Source: Pycnococcus provasolii
Taxonomy: Eukaryota > Chlorophyta > Pseudoscourfieldiophyceae > Pseudoscourfieldiales
NCBI GenBank assembly: GCA_049487715.1
Contig: CP150572.1
Coordinates: 541,789-605,788 of the forward strand
Direction of reading: 5' to 3'
DNA length: 64,000 nucleotides
Below, one piece after another: positions 20,855-30,338 of the stretch. How positions within the stretch are numbered: position 1 is the first letter of the stretch; the number at the start of each line of letters is the position of its first letter. A model generated the notes under the pieces. That model worked only from the letters and a program-made list of their open reading frames with translations. It had not been told where the DNA came from and did not search any database. The position numbers were made by a program, and so were the translations under genes.

Positions 20855-20912
20855 TTTACAACTAGTAAGGTGCACCAAGGCGACTTCAATCGAGCCGCGC
20901 AACAAAGCGCGA
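20855..20912. repeat. Dispersed hairpin repeat, copy 1
   Basis: The last 34 bases (20879-20912) match 47979-48012 at all but one position, and weaker similarity extends about 25 bases upstream. The core is a hairpin, CGCGCAACAAAGCGCG (5-bp stem, 6-nt loop). It lies between the stops of two convergent genes. It could be a short mobile repeat remnant, a 3'-processing element or a small RNA. Confidence 0.7.
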
Positions 20913-20923
20913 CGTCCGGCGTT

Positions 20924-22450
20924 TCATAAGTCCAGAGGACGCGTCGCGAGGTTGAATGCGTGAGAGGCGCACACTTGCGGTTTTTGCGTGAGAAGCGGCG
21001 AAGACGAAGAGCCATTTGCGAGCGATATCATGGCGCTCATGAGCATGCTGTTTAGCCCACCAGTAGTTCCACTCGCTCTGCCGCCTTGATGCTGCTGCTC
21101 CGCCTCAATATACGCGCCGTAGATTTGCTGAAGCCCTTGCAACAAAGGATTTGTCGTCTGGAGGTTGTTGTTGGTTGTAGTGGTGCTGCTACTACCACGA
21201 GCCCGTTCGTTCGCCGACTCAATCACCTCCCTCATGCGCGCGAGCAAGTGACCGTAGCTCATCTGCGCATGCGATGGCTGCTTCGCGTTCTCTTCGACAG
21301 CCTGAACGAATGCGTATGTGCATGCACCGGTGCGCGTGACACCGCCGGAGAGTAAGCTCGTGTCGGCGCTCGTCTGCGATTCTTCACATCCGGAAAAGCA
21401 CACCGCCTCTCCGGCAATCTTTCTGATTTCCATGTCCTTTGGTTGGCACAACATCCAACGGAACTTTCCGTTTCCAGCAGCTTGCGTTGGCAAGATGGCG
21501 GCGTAAGGTAAGTCGCTGATGGTACCAGAGTGACAGCTGTCGAAGATGAGATGCATTTTGACTCCACGAGGCAGAGGATCAATCAGCACTTGGTAGATTT
21601 CGTCATCGTGTATGGTTCCGCTCGTCTCGAAGTCAACGGGCAGGATAGTTTCGTTCATGCCGTCTAACTCCTCTCCAGCACTCGCACAAGGTTCCTGCGC
21701 GCCGTGTCCCGAGTAGTGGAAAAACAAATGGTCGCCATCTTGGCAATTGGCAACGAGCGCGCGCATTTCGCGCAGAATGTTGGCTCGCGTTGGTACCATT
21801 TTTGGATCTTGTGAGTCTTCATTCATCATAACGAAGTCTTTGTATTGAAAATTCTTCTGAAGACAGTACTTCATGAACGTCGTGTCATTGACGCACCCGC
21901 CGAGTTTTGCCTTTGGATTGTTGTTGTAGTTGATTCCGATGAGCAGAGCTCGGCGCCGTCGTCGTGCTGCTGCGCCACCGCCACCACCAGTAGTGCCACC
22001 ACTACTACTGATGAGTTGCGCCGATAACTGCGACGACGACGGGGGCGGAGCCTCCTCCTCCTCGTCCTGCTCGTCGACGAGCGTGATTTTGGATTCGTAG
22101 TCGGAATCATCCGCGGCACCAAATCCGACGAAGCCAGAGACTTGCGGGAGGTAGACCTTGACGAATGGCGTTGCCGCCATGAGTACCTTCGTCGCCGCCG
22201 CTGTGGACATCGGTCGCCGCACCCATCCGAAGCACGCCTGGAGTAGGCGGAGCCACTGCCAGTGCGAGACGCCGCTACTACTATTACTCATCATTATGCC
22301 ACTAATACTACGCCGTGTTGTTGTAGTATTTGTGTTAATGTTCTTTTTCTTCAGATTCTTCTTCTTCTTCAGTAGAGCCAGCACTGCGATAATTGAAATC
22401 GACGTCTTCGTCACAGCAACAGGATTGAGGAGGAGTCGCGCCGACACCAT
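20924..22450 (-). CDS. Type I metacaspase
   Basis: This is a Ca2+-dependent cysteine peptidase of clan CD that cleaves after Arg/Lys and has roles in stress, aggregate clearance and cell death. The N-terminus has a hydrophobic segment (SIIAVLALL, residues 18-27) followed by a Lys/Asn-rich stretch, so the protein may be membrane-anchored. A disordered acidic and Gly-rich prodomain follows. The catalytic p20 domain starts at RRRALLIGINY (about 165). It has His249 in HYSGHG and Cys306 in DSCHSG, with the preceding DGDHLFFHYSGHGAQE block intact. The p10-like region follows without a long linker, as expected for type I. The start at 22450 is the first ATG; a later ATG at MMSNSSS would remove the hydrophobic segment. 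It is tail-to-tail with the large membrane protein gene. Confidence 0.93.
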   Translation of the reverse strand: MVSARLLLNPVAVTKTSISIIAVLALLKKKKNLKKKNINTNTTTTRRSISGIMMSNSSSGVSHWQWLRLLQACFGWVRRPMSTAAATKVLMAATPFVKVYLPQVSGFVGFGAADDSDYESKITLVDEQDEEEEAPPPSSSQLSAQLISSSGGTTGGGGGAAARRRRRALLIGINYNNNPKAKLGGCVNDTTFMKYCLQKNFQYKDFVMMNEDSQDPKMVPTRANILREMRALVANCQDGDHLFFHYSGHGAQEPCASAGEELDGMNETILPVDFETSGTIHDDEIYQVLIDPLPRGVKMHLIFDSCHSGTISDLPYAAILPTQAAGNGKFRWMLCQPKDMEIRKIAGEAVCFSGCEESQTSADTSLLSGGVTRTGACTYAFVQAVEENAKQPSHAQMSYGHLLARMREVIESANERARGSSSTTTTNNNLQTTNPLLQGLQQIYGAYIEAEQQHQGGRASGTTGGLNSMLMSAMISLANGSSSSPLLTQKPQVCASHAFNLATRPLDL

Positions 22451-22796
22451 GCACTACGCCACTGCTGTTCACAGCCACTGCCGACTAACCCCCTTTCACA
22501 AGATTCTGTTTGCGTCGTACTGCGTACAAAACATTTCTACAACCCCCAACCATCACAGGGATCTCACCTACCAGCACCCCGGCAACCAACCATAATATGT
22601 CCCCCTCGCTCACCTTGACAATGTTGATTAGGTTCGAATTACTTCACGCTTTACTTATTCTTGTTGATTGTTTTCCATGATTTCAATTTTCGTGCCGGGC
22701 TCCCCACTCGTCCCAAGACTGATGATGACTCGCCATGCAAGAGAGGCGCGGTGTCTCTCCTCCCGGGCGTTACTAGCACGTGACATAGGCTCGCGC
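22451..22796. other. Spacer between two minus-strand genes
   Basis: These 346 bp hold the metacaspase promoter and the 3' UTR of the EF-hand gene. I see no gene and no repeat. Confidence 0.5.
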
Positions 22797-25700
22797 TCAA
22801 AAGGAGGAGTATGCGACTTTGCACTTCGCACGATCTTCACCTGAGCAGACACGATCCTCATTCGGGTACAGGTCTGAGCGACACCGACAAACACGGTTGC
22901 CTTTGTCAATGCCTGAGGGCACACCCCATTCCTTGCTTAGTGCGCAGCTGTCTTCGGCAAAGAACGCTTGAAACGGATATCTGGAATGTCGTAATCCTGG
23001 ACGAGTATCCATATATTTCTTGAGAATAGCAGAAATGTCATATGGGATCTCATTCCATGTATATGGCTCTGATTTGATTGCAAGCGAGTCGCTATCCGAA
23101 TTGCAAGACAAAATGTTATCCGAATAGATGCGCGTTGTGGCGGGATCCACGCGAATCCCCGAGCCGCCGCATCTCCAGTATCCATATATATCCGCACCTT
23201 TTTCCATGATTCCCATATGTATGAACATACAGGAAGCCTGCATGCGTGAGAAGGCTAAACACCTTTCGAAGGTGCACCCTTTGAAGTACGCCGCCGCGTT
23301 ATTCGTTATCGGAGCGTCTCTGCTGAAAAACACGTTAGGGCCAGCAGGCTCTCCGCACTGAGTATAACTGCTTGACACTTGATTCTTCTGAAACTCGCAC
23401 TTGTCACACGTGAATGTTGGTGTGGTCAGTGAATGATCGTTCCACACGTTCACGAACACACTTCCCACATAGATTCCACCGCCTTTAGCAGCCCAGTTTC
23501 CTACAAACATCACGGAGGTCAGGGAGGTATTAGAAAAATCACCCAACCAGATGGCGCCGCCATGATAACCTCCACTGTTCACCCAGTTGTTCAGAAAGTG
23601 GCTGTCTGAAATGGCGACCGTGCCAATGCTGCCACCGCTCCTTCCGACATTTTCCTTTCCTATGGATAGCGCGCCACCGTGAAACGAACCGCCATAATTG
23701 TCCAAAAAGATCATAGATTTGAGAGTGAGTGATTTCATTCCACCCAATTTCATCGACCCACCACCGTCTTCCGAATAATCATGATCGTCAGACGCAGGAG
23801 TTTTCGGCTTCCCTCCTCCATTGGTCAGGGTCAGCGCTTCGAACCAGAGCTCCATCTCATTCATATCTTTCGCCGTGAAATGCCTGGAATGATGTTGTTG
23901 AGAATTTGCCGATTTTGAATGCGCGGAGAGGAGGCAGGAGCCTGCCGCCACTTTGATGCCATCTTCCGGCTTGCCAGTTTTTGGGGGCAAAAACTTTTGT
24001 TTCAGGGGAAGCGAGTACGACGAGTCGCACGCGCCGATAATCTGGACTGAGCGCTTGAGGACGATGGCAGGCGTGCCTGCTGCATCCGGCCATTGGATGT
24101 TTGATCGAATGTAGATCTTCTTGGCACCCGTCGCCTTGTTGTGCAGCGCCTCCTTCAGCTCGTCAAACGTGCTCACGGACGTGCCGTCTGAGATGTCACG
24201 GCAGTAGCACCACGTACCACCGTCCATATTGCACCAAGGGCCATTCGCATCATTGTCCGGATTCTTGCAGCCTTCAGACTGAATTCCATTCCAACTCCAC
24301 GTATCTTTGCAATTGCCAGACGTCACAAATTTGGAGTCGAAGCTGCCCGGATGGTGAATGCACACGTGCTTCGGAGGCTCAGGCGCGGGCGCAAGCGCAG
24401 GTGTCGATTCTGTTGGATTGCAGTAACACCAGTTGCTGTCGCTGCCTTCGACCATGCACCAATTACCGTTGCTGTCGCCGTCGCACGCACTTGGGCACCC
24501 CGCATACTCAGTGCCTGCTGTACAATACGTTGACGACCATGACGACTTGCACGACCCTTGCGTGACCAAGTTCTTGTAGTTGACGCCATCCAGAGCCTTG
24601 CACTTCGAGGCTGTTGTCGTTTCCTTCTTTGTACACGGTCCTGTCCCGTCTAGATACTTTGCCTTGTGGGGTTTGTACGTCCCGTCGGGATAACAAGTGA
24701 GACAATCCTCATCAGTCTGCGCGTAAATCATGTCGGAACCGGTTTTTAACCTGTAAACTCCGCAAGTGCCGCAGGTCTCGTGGCAATCGCATTTGTCATC
24801 TGGCAATACGAACTCGTACTCTACTTTTTCATTTTTCATTTTCGGATTCATTACGCACGTCGTGCCTGGTGCACCCTGCCAACCACTGTTACCGGATTGC
24901 GTGCCTCCGCCCGAATCCGACGACGCGGACGACGACATGGTCGAGCCTCCTCCGGTGGACTGAAGGTGGCGCCCGCCACCACTCGCGCGTTCCTCCGTCA
25001 TGAGTACCGTGCCGTCCGCCTTGGTAACGACTATTTTCCTTGCCGTCACCTTAACGACATCGCCGCGCGCCGTGTAAAACAGTACGGCTGACGCAGTGCC
25101 GTCCGACGCCACGCCCTGCGTTTCGGCGCCGGTGATGGTGTATATAAGCTTGCTACCGTCCGGCTTCTCGAGTGTCAGACTGTCAGTGTCGCGTAGCTGC
25201 GAGGAAGACATGCGCACGGCGTCGAACAACGTCTGCGTATTCCTCACCTTTCCCGTCGCCGAAGGCTTGCTGGATCCCTTAGCAAAGGTTATGCCAGTCT
25301 TGCTGTCCGTCTTCGTCTCCTTGCTCGCCTCGACGACCACCGCGGTGAGTCCGACAATGACGCCCACGAGAGCAAGCAGGATGAGCAAGAGAACTCCGCT
25401 GAAGATCACGAGTCGCTTGGCTGTCTTCTTGGAGTCTTTGTAGAGCTCCGCACCACGAGCAAGCTCCATGGGCGCGACGGTGCCGTCGTTGTCGACGTCG
25501 AACACCTTGAGCGTTGCCTGAATCTCCTTCGGCAGCGTCTTGATGGCGATAGAGCCCTCCTTGTTCGCCTTCTTCAACTCCACGTGTGCGGTGAAGATCT
25601 CTGTGAGCTCACCCATATTGAGTTTCCCGTTTCCCTCCTCGTCGATCTCACGCAAGATAGGCTGCACGTTCTCCGGGAACGCCTTGATGGAGATGCCGTC

Positions 25701-25859
25701 GTCGTTCGCAATGGGCAGCTCGTCCGGGTCAATGATTCCGTTTCCGTTCTTGTCAAACTTCGCCAACATGGTTCGTAGAAGCGCCGGGCACTCGTCGAGT
25801 TTTATCCCGTGTAGCATTTCGCGCACACTGCCAAGCGGGGCGGCGGTACCGTCAACCAT
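22797..25859 (-). CDS. EF-hand type II membrane protein with Cys-rich and beta-helix-like ectodomain
   Basis: This protein is 1020 residues long. Three EF-hand loops lie at the N-terminus: DKNGNGIIDPDE (36-47), DEEGNGKLNMGE (73-84) and DVDNDGTVAPME (121-132). A single membrane helix follows (about 150-177), preceded by KKTAKR, so the EF-hands should be cytosolic and the rest extracellular or lumenal. The ectodomain starts with a small beta domain. It then has a Cys-rich stretch with two modules ending NWCYC and TWCYC, and a long Gly/Asn-rich part with repeating short strands (NYGGSFHGGALSIG, SGGYHGGAIWLGD, AAKGGGIYVG). That pattern is typical of right-handed parallel beta-helices. A final Cys-rich tail follows. 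It looks like a Ca2+-responsive surface protein. I do not know a named family with this combination. Confidence 0.85.
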   Translation of the reverse strand: MVDGTAAPLGSVREMLHGIKLDECPALLRTMLAKFDKNGNGIIDPDELPIANDDGISIKAFPENVQPILREIDEEGNGKLNMGELTEIFTAHVELKKANKEGSIAIKTLPKEIQATLKVFDVDNDGTVAPMELARGAELYKDSKKTAKRLVIFSGVLLLILLALVGVIVGLTAVVVEASKETKTDSKTGITFAKGSSKPSATGKVRNTQTLFDAVRMSSSQLRDTDSLTLEKPDGSKLIYTITGAETQGVASDGTASAVLFYTARGDVVKVTARKIVVTKADGTVLMTEERASGGGRHLQSTGGGSTMSSSASSDSGGGTQSGNSGWQGAPGTTCVMNPKMKNEKVEYEFVLPDDKCDCHETCGTCGVYRLKTGSDMIYAQTDEDCLTCYPDGTYKPHKAKYLDGTGPCTKKETTTASKCKALDGVNYKNLVTQGSCKSSWSSTYCTAGTEYAGCPSACDGDSNGNWCMVEGSDSNWCYCNPTESTPALAPAPEPPKHVCIHHPGSFDSKFVTSGNCKDTWSWNGIQSEGCKNPDNDANGPWCNMDGGTWCYCRDISDGTSVSTFDELKEALHNKATGAKKIYIRSNIQWPDAAGTPAIVLKRSVQIIGACDSSYSLPLKQKFLPPKTGKPEDGIKVAAGSCLLSAHSKSANSQQHHSRHFTAKDMNEMELWFEALTLTNGGGKPKTPASDDHDYSEDGGGSMKLGGMKSLTLKSMIFLDNYGGSFHGGALSIGKENVGRSGGSIGTVAISDSHFLNNWVNSGGYHGGAIWLGDFSNTSLTSVMFVGNWAAKGGGIYVGSVFVNVWNDHSLTTPTFTCDKCEFQKNQVSSSYTQCGEPAGPNVFFSRDAPITNNAAAYFKGCTFERCLAFSRMQASCMFIHMGIMEKGADIYGYWRCGGSGIRVDPATTRIYSDNILSCNSDSDSLAIKSEPYTWNEIPYDISAILKKYMDTRPGLRHSRYPFQAFFAEDSCALSKEWGVPSGIDKGNRVCRCRSDLYPNEDRVCSGEDRAKCKVAYSSF

Positions 25860-27135
25860 ATCGGTGCGTGTATATTCTTAAGGCAGGAAACACACACACA
25901 CACACACGTACAGTATGCACAAGCACACACACTCTCTCTCCTACAATGAATGTACTAACCTTACTACTCCTACTCTCGAGAGAAAAGGACGAGGGACGAG
26001 CGAAGAATGACGAGGGCAAGACGAGGGCCAGGCGAGGGCGAGGCGAGTGCAAGGCGAGGGCAAGACGAGGGCGAGGCGAGTCCGCTATTTGACCCGCGGC
26101 GGCCGCGGGCAAACCACCACAAGGGGACCCTCGGTGTCGCTCTCCGGAGCACACGAAAGGCCGCTTGCTTGGCCTTCCCAAGAGGTTGGGGCCCCACGAG
26201 AACAAGAAACAGGCCGCGGAACAGGGTGCGTCGGCAACGGTCACGAACACAGACAAAAGTCACCAACCCTAGCTTTCTGCACGAGGAATGCGAACACGCA
26301 CACTCGCAGACCAGGAAGGGGAACCGGGCAACTCGCCGTGTGCAACAGACAGGGAGGGAGCTCCGGAGTTGCACGGGGTGAGCCTCGCCTCCCGGGTGCA
26401 GCTGTGCACTGTGCACAGAAGCCTCTTACTTTCCCATCACGACCAAATCACAATCCCATCGGCCATCGCGCGATTGGTGATTTGCGATTTGCTTTATTAC
26501 TGTACAGTAAGGATCGGGAGCAGAACCAAAGAGGCGGTAAAACTAAACATGGGAGCCCCCCCCCCCCCCCCCCCGCCCTTCTTCCTTGACCGAAGGAACT
26601 TAACATTCAACCCTAGGTGGTGCCTGGACCCTGAGCAGTTGATCAGTTGACCAAGGTACATAGACTAGTTGACCAGGGACCCTGCTCTTCCCTTCCCGCT
26701 CTTCTTGACTTGCAGGCAACCCCTCTGGGGGGTCGTTCAAGTCTTCAAGACAACGGGTCGTCCCAATCGAGTTCCGGGTAGGTGTTTCCGGGTTTGTCGG
26801 GTTTTCAACTCGTGCGGTGGAACTTCAAGTTCTCCCGAGCTCCTTCTCGCCCCCCCCCCCCCCCCGGGAAGAACTCAAACTTCCCCCGGGCCCCCAGGGG
26901 GAAGGGTCAACGAATGCGAGGCAACGGTCCTGCCCTTGACATTGACGCAACGAATGGATCCCCACCGCATGGTATAACGGCCCTGTAAGTCCGTCCCATT
27001 TTTAATGTTTTGGTAAGGGGTTTCACTTCACGTTAAGTAAGGCCCTTTTGTATTTACCTTAGTTTTGGTAAAATAGGCTCATTCTCATTCTCCCGGCTCC
27101 TCTTATTTTTTATTTATTTTTTATTTTTTCATTTC
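25860..27135. promoter_or_regulatory. Divergent intergenic region with simple repeats and poly-C runs
   Basis: This gap of about 1.28 kb separates two head-to-head genes. It holds a CA microsatellite (about 25891-25907), a CTCTCGAGAG palindrome at 25973, a purine-rich degenerate tandem repeat of GACGAGGGCAAG-like units (about 25985-26090), and overlapping TACTGTA/TACAGTA motifs at 26498-26509. It also has poly-C runs of 19 (26556-26574) and 16 (26850-26865). The open frames inside are low-complexity and show no family. AT-rich sequence precedes the start at 27136. Confidence 0.5.
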
Positions 27136-30123
27136 ATGGAGCTGTCGGCGGAGCTCGAGCGTCTGCGTGTCGCCCGTGCCCGTGCTGGTGGTGATGTCTC
27201 TGTTTCATCGGAGTTGGCTCTGATTGCGCAACTCTCGCAACTGGAATCTTTAGCGGCTTCTGCTTCTGCTTCCTCTAGCTCTCCTCATTCTCATTCTAGC
27301 GGCTTCGGCCTTTCAGGCGTTTCTTCACAAAAGAAGCTGGGGGGGCTTTCTTCTTGGGAGGAGGAGAACTTGAACTTGAACTTGAACTTAGATGATGAGA
27401 ATAATAACAACTTCACTAAGACCCAAAAGGTTGAGGCCTCCTCCTCCTCCTCCGATGAGGATGATGATGAGGATGGTGAGGAGGAGGAGGAGGAGGAGTT
27501 CAATTACACGGAGCGTGTTGCGGATGCAATCGCGTCGGCGGCAATGAGAGAGTCGATTTCCCCGCCGCAGTCGCAGTCGAACAAATATCATAGGCGAAGG
27601 ACAAGCGGGTACGGCCGCGGCGCCGACAACGACGACGACCTGCTTGGGAACGCGGCGAACGACCTAGGGCCGTCGACGAGAAGCGTGCTGCAGCAGGTGC
27701 TGGAAGAGAAGAGAAAAAATCAAGTCACGCTCGCAGCCATGCGCACACTGGACTTTGACCAAGCAAACACCTCCTCGGAACCAACAACAACAACAACAAC
27801 AGCAGCACACGCGGCGCAGCAGCCTAGCGTGAGAAGACACAGGCACACGCCCAAGACGGATGCGACGATCGAACTCAAACTTAAGAGCATGTCCGCGAAC
27901 GAAAAGAGACTCGAGGCGGAACTGCTTGGCCTCGACCCGACACTCGCGGACATGTGCGCGTGGGACAGCACAGAAGCGCGCGGCGGCGGCGGCGGCGCAG
28001 CTGGCGACGACCGGTCCGCCTTCCCGGAGGAATATCGAGGGGACGGATACCACCACCACCAACAGAACACGCCGGCGTACACGCGAGGGGGAGGCGAGAC
28101 GTCGCCGCGGCGAAGGAGAGAGTTCAGGTCGTCGACGGGTGGCGGCAACGACTTCAAGCTGTACTGGTCCAAAGGGCCCGCCACCTTCGAGGAGATGGCA
28201 ACGGAACAGCCGCCGGCGTGGCGCAGGCAAGCACGCACCGCCGCCTCCACCGCGTTTCGGAGAAACAACAACACGCAGCGGCCATTCTCGGCTGTGCACT
28301 CAGAGCGCTTCTACCTGCGTCAAGTCGAGTGGAAACGGCGCAACGCGGACTGGCGCGAGCATCGTAAGCACGAAAGGGAGGAGGAGGAGGCTGCGCAGTG
28401 CACCTTCACGCCGAATGCAGACGCGGCGCCGCTGTTGCACGAGTACGGCTCGACCACGAGTTCCGACCTCCAGGGTGGTGGTTCTGGTGGTGGTGGTGGT
28501 GGTGGTGCACGGCGCGGCCAGCAGCCGACGCAGTTCGAGCTCAGGCTTGCCATTGGGTCAAGCAACTCTGGCTCACCGTCGCCTCCAAATACCGAACGCG
28601 AACGCGAACGCGAACGCGAAGGCCAGGTGGTGAGCAAGGTTCGTTCGTACGAGGCTATGGCTAGGAAAACGGAGCACGGCGACGCGTACGATCGCACCGA
28701 CGGCGACGCAATGCATGGATGGGCAGAGCAGCCTTCTCGCGACGGCATGGAGCCTGTTTGGACGCGACTGCATGAAGAGGCGGAGCGCAAGAATCTAAAT
28801 CTACGCATTCTGCAGGAGGAGCACTGGGCGAATAAGGAGGAGGAGGAGTACACGCATAAGCCACACATCAATCCGGCGGGACCTGAGGTGCAGCCAAAAT
28901 ACCTCGATCCACACCCCGCCGTCTCCGCCAAGGCGATAGCCGCGCATGCGGAGGCGAATAAGGAGTGCACGTTCCACCCGCGAACGCTGGCGGCAAAAGG
29001 ACGAACTCCCGAGTGCATTCGCGAGGAAAGCCGACAGTACCAGTCGCAGACGATACTAGGAACCGCGCTGCGGTACCCCGACGACAGGCACCAAGCGCAC
29101 ACCGCGGGACCGGAGTGGGGGCATGCCGCATCGCCCATGTCCACGACGGGAGCACATCAGAGAATGATGACGATGATGACTCCACAGCCGTCACCGTCAT
29201 CTAAGCCTGCGGATGGTGTCATACAGCATACGCCGAACCTCTTCGAGATCAACGAAGCGGACATCGGCGCGTTTGATGGCGGTGGCGGCGGTGAAGGCTT
29301 TGGCTTTGGTGCATCGGCAGCCAAATCAACCAAGTCGCTCGATGGATCGAGCCGTCGCGTCGTTGACCCAGAGGAATTCTGGAGAAGGCAGATGTCATTT
29401 GCCGAGAACCGCGATGCGAAGGTGCGCGCGAAGCGCGACTCTGCCAAGGCGAAAAGCGCGCAGAAACCCGTCCCAACTCAAAGAAGCCAGCAAATATTCG
29501 AGCAGAACAATCGTGGCACATTCCTGGAGCGCGTGAATCAGAGCATCATTCGGAAGAAGGAGAAGAAGTCGGCGATGGAGGCTGAGATTATGCGCAACTG
29601 CACATTCACGCCCGCCACAAATCGCCGTCGTTCTTCGAAGGCAAATTCTGGCATTGATGACGACGGCATGCATCTGGCGAGAGACGAGTTTGGACTCGAC
29701 CACTTGGCACTCGATCAACTCAGCGAGCGCTTTATGCGTGTGAATCTCGCGGCGCAGCCTTCGACAACATCGGTGGCAACGACCGCGCAGACAATCAGCG
29801 AGCAGGCGAGCTATTCTCAGCAGCCGTTCAAGCTGAACCGGTTCCGCGAGAGTGCAAGAAGTCGCCTGATGACTGAATTATCGACAGCGGAATACACCGA
29901 GCACATTCACAGGCAGCAGGAGGAGAAGCGCGCACTTCGTGAGGAGGAGGATCGTCGGCGTGAAGAGAAGGAACTTGAACAGTGTACGTTCAAGCCACAG
30001 ACGCGCGACGCGCCTTCTTACATCAAGACGATCGCGAAGAATTACACTGAGTGGAAGAAGGAGGCGTCAGCTGCCGAGCAGCAGGACCAAGAGAATGTTC
30101 GTCGACCTTTCCAGTATCCGTAG
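27136..30123 (+). CDS. TFxP-repeat protein, probably cytoskeletal or axonemal
   Basis: This is a 995-residue, largely disordered and charged protein. Short motifs of the form [QEN]CTFxP recur: QCTFTPNAD, ECTFHPRTLA, NCTFTPATN and QCTFKPQTRD, plus a related YTHKPHINP. They are spaced through the protein and often preceded by Glu/Lys-rich helices. Proteins with repeated CTFxP motifs are common in flagellated protists and are often linked to basal bodies or axonemes. That association is general knowledge, not proof here. The N-terminus is Ser/Asp/Glu-rich. Central runs of (ER)n and Gly are low-complexity. The ATG at 27136 follows an AT-rich leader and begins a clean helix (MELSAELERLRVARARAG). 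It is tail-to-tail with the SLC37-type transporter. Confidence 0.75.
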   Translation: MELSAELERLRVARARAGGDVSVSSELALIAQLSQLESLAASASASSSSPHSHSSGFGLSGVSSQKKLGGLSSWEEENLNLNLNLDDENNNNFTKTQKVEASSSSSDEDDDEDGEEEEEEEFNYTERVADAIASAAMRESISPPQSQSNKYHRRRTSGYGRGADNDDDLLGNAANDLGPSTRSVLQQVLEEKRKNQVTLAAMRTLDFDQANTSSEPTTTTTTAAHAAQQPSVRRHRHTPKTDATIELKLKSMSANEKRLEAELLGLDPTLADMCAWDSTEARGGGGGAAGDDRSAFPEEYRGDGYHHHQQNTPAYTRGGGETSPRRRREFRSSTGGGNDFKLYWSKGPATFEEMATEQPPAWRRQARTAASTAFRRNNNTQRPFSAVHSERFYLRQVEWKRRNADWREHRKHEREEEEAAQCTFTPNADAAPLLHEYGSTTSSDLQGGGSGGGGGGGARRGQQPTQFELRLAIGSSNSGSPSPPNTEREREREREGQVVSKVRSYEAMARKTEHGDAYDRTDGDAMHGWAEQPSRDGMEPVWTRLHEEAERKNLNLRILQEEHWANKEEEEYTHKPHINPAGPEVQPKYLDPHPAVSAKAIAAHAEANKECTFHPRTLAAKGRTPECIREESRQYQSQTILGTALRYPDDRHQAHTAGPEWGHAASPMSTTGAHQRMMTMMTPQPSPSSKPADGVIQHTPNLFEINEADIGAFDGGGGGEGFGFGASAAKSTKSLDGSSRRVVDPEEFWRRQMSFAENRDAKVRAKRDSAKAKSAQKPVPTQRSQQIFEQNNRGTFLERVNQSIIRKKEKKSAMEAEIMRNCTFTPATNRRRSSKANSGIDDDGMHLARDEFGLDHLALDQLSERFMRVNLAAQPSTTSVATTAQTISEQASYSQQPFKLNRFRESARSRLMTELSTAEYTEHIHRQQEEKRALREEEDRRREEKELEQCTFKPQTRDAPSYIKTIAKNYTEWKKEASAAEQQDQENVRRPFQYP

Positions 30124-30338
30124 AAACAGTTTTCCTTCCTTGTATTTAAAACATTTTAATGAAAGAAAAATATTTTGTTCTCTCTTACTTTTTTGTTGAA
30201 ATTCTATGACGAGCTCTCTCTGCATCTATCTCCGTCTCTCCTCATTCTCCTCTCTGTCATTCTCTGTGGATCTATCTATCATAATTTAATCATGCATGAT
30301 CACTCGTCTATTGGGTTGCTCCTACACGGATTCCCATC

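Noticed and set aside
26007-26589. Long frames in the divergent spacer before the TFxP gene
   Set aside because: Composition follows the GACGAGGGCAAG-type tandem repeat and poly-C runs; several frames are open at once, as expected for low-complexity DNA.
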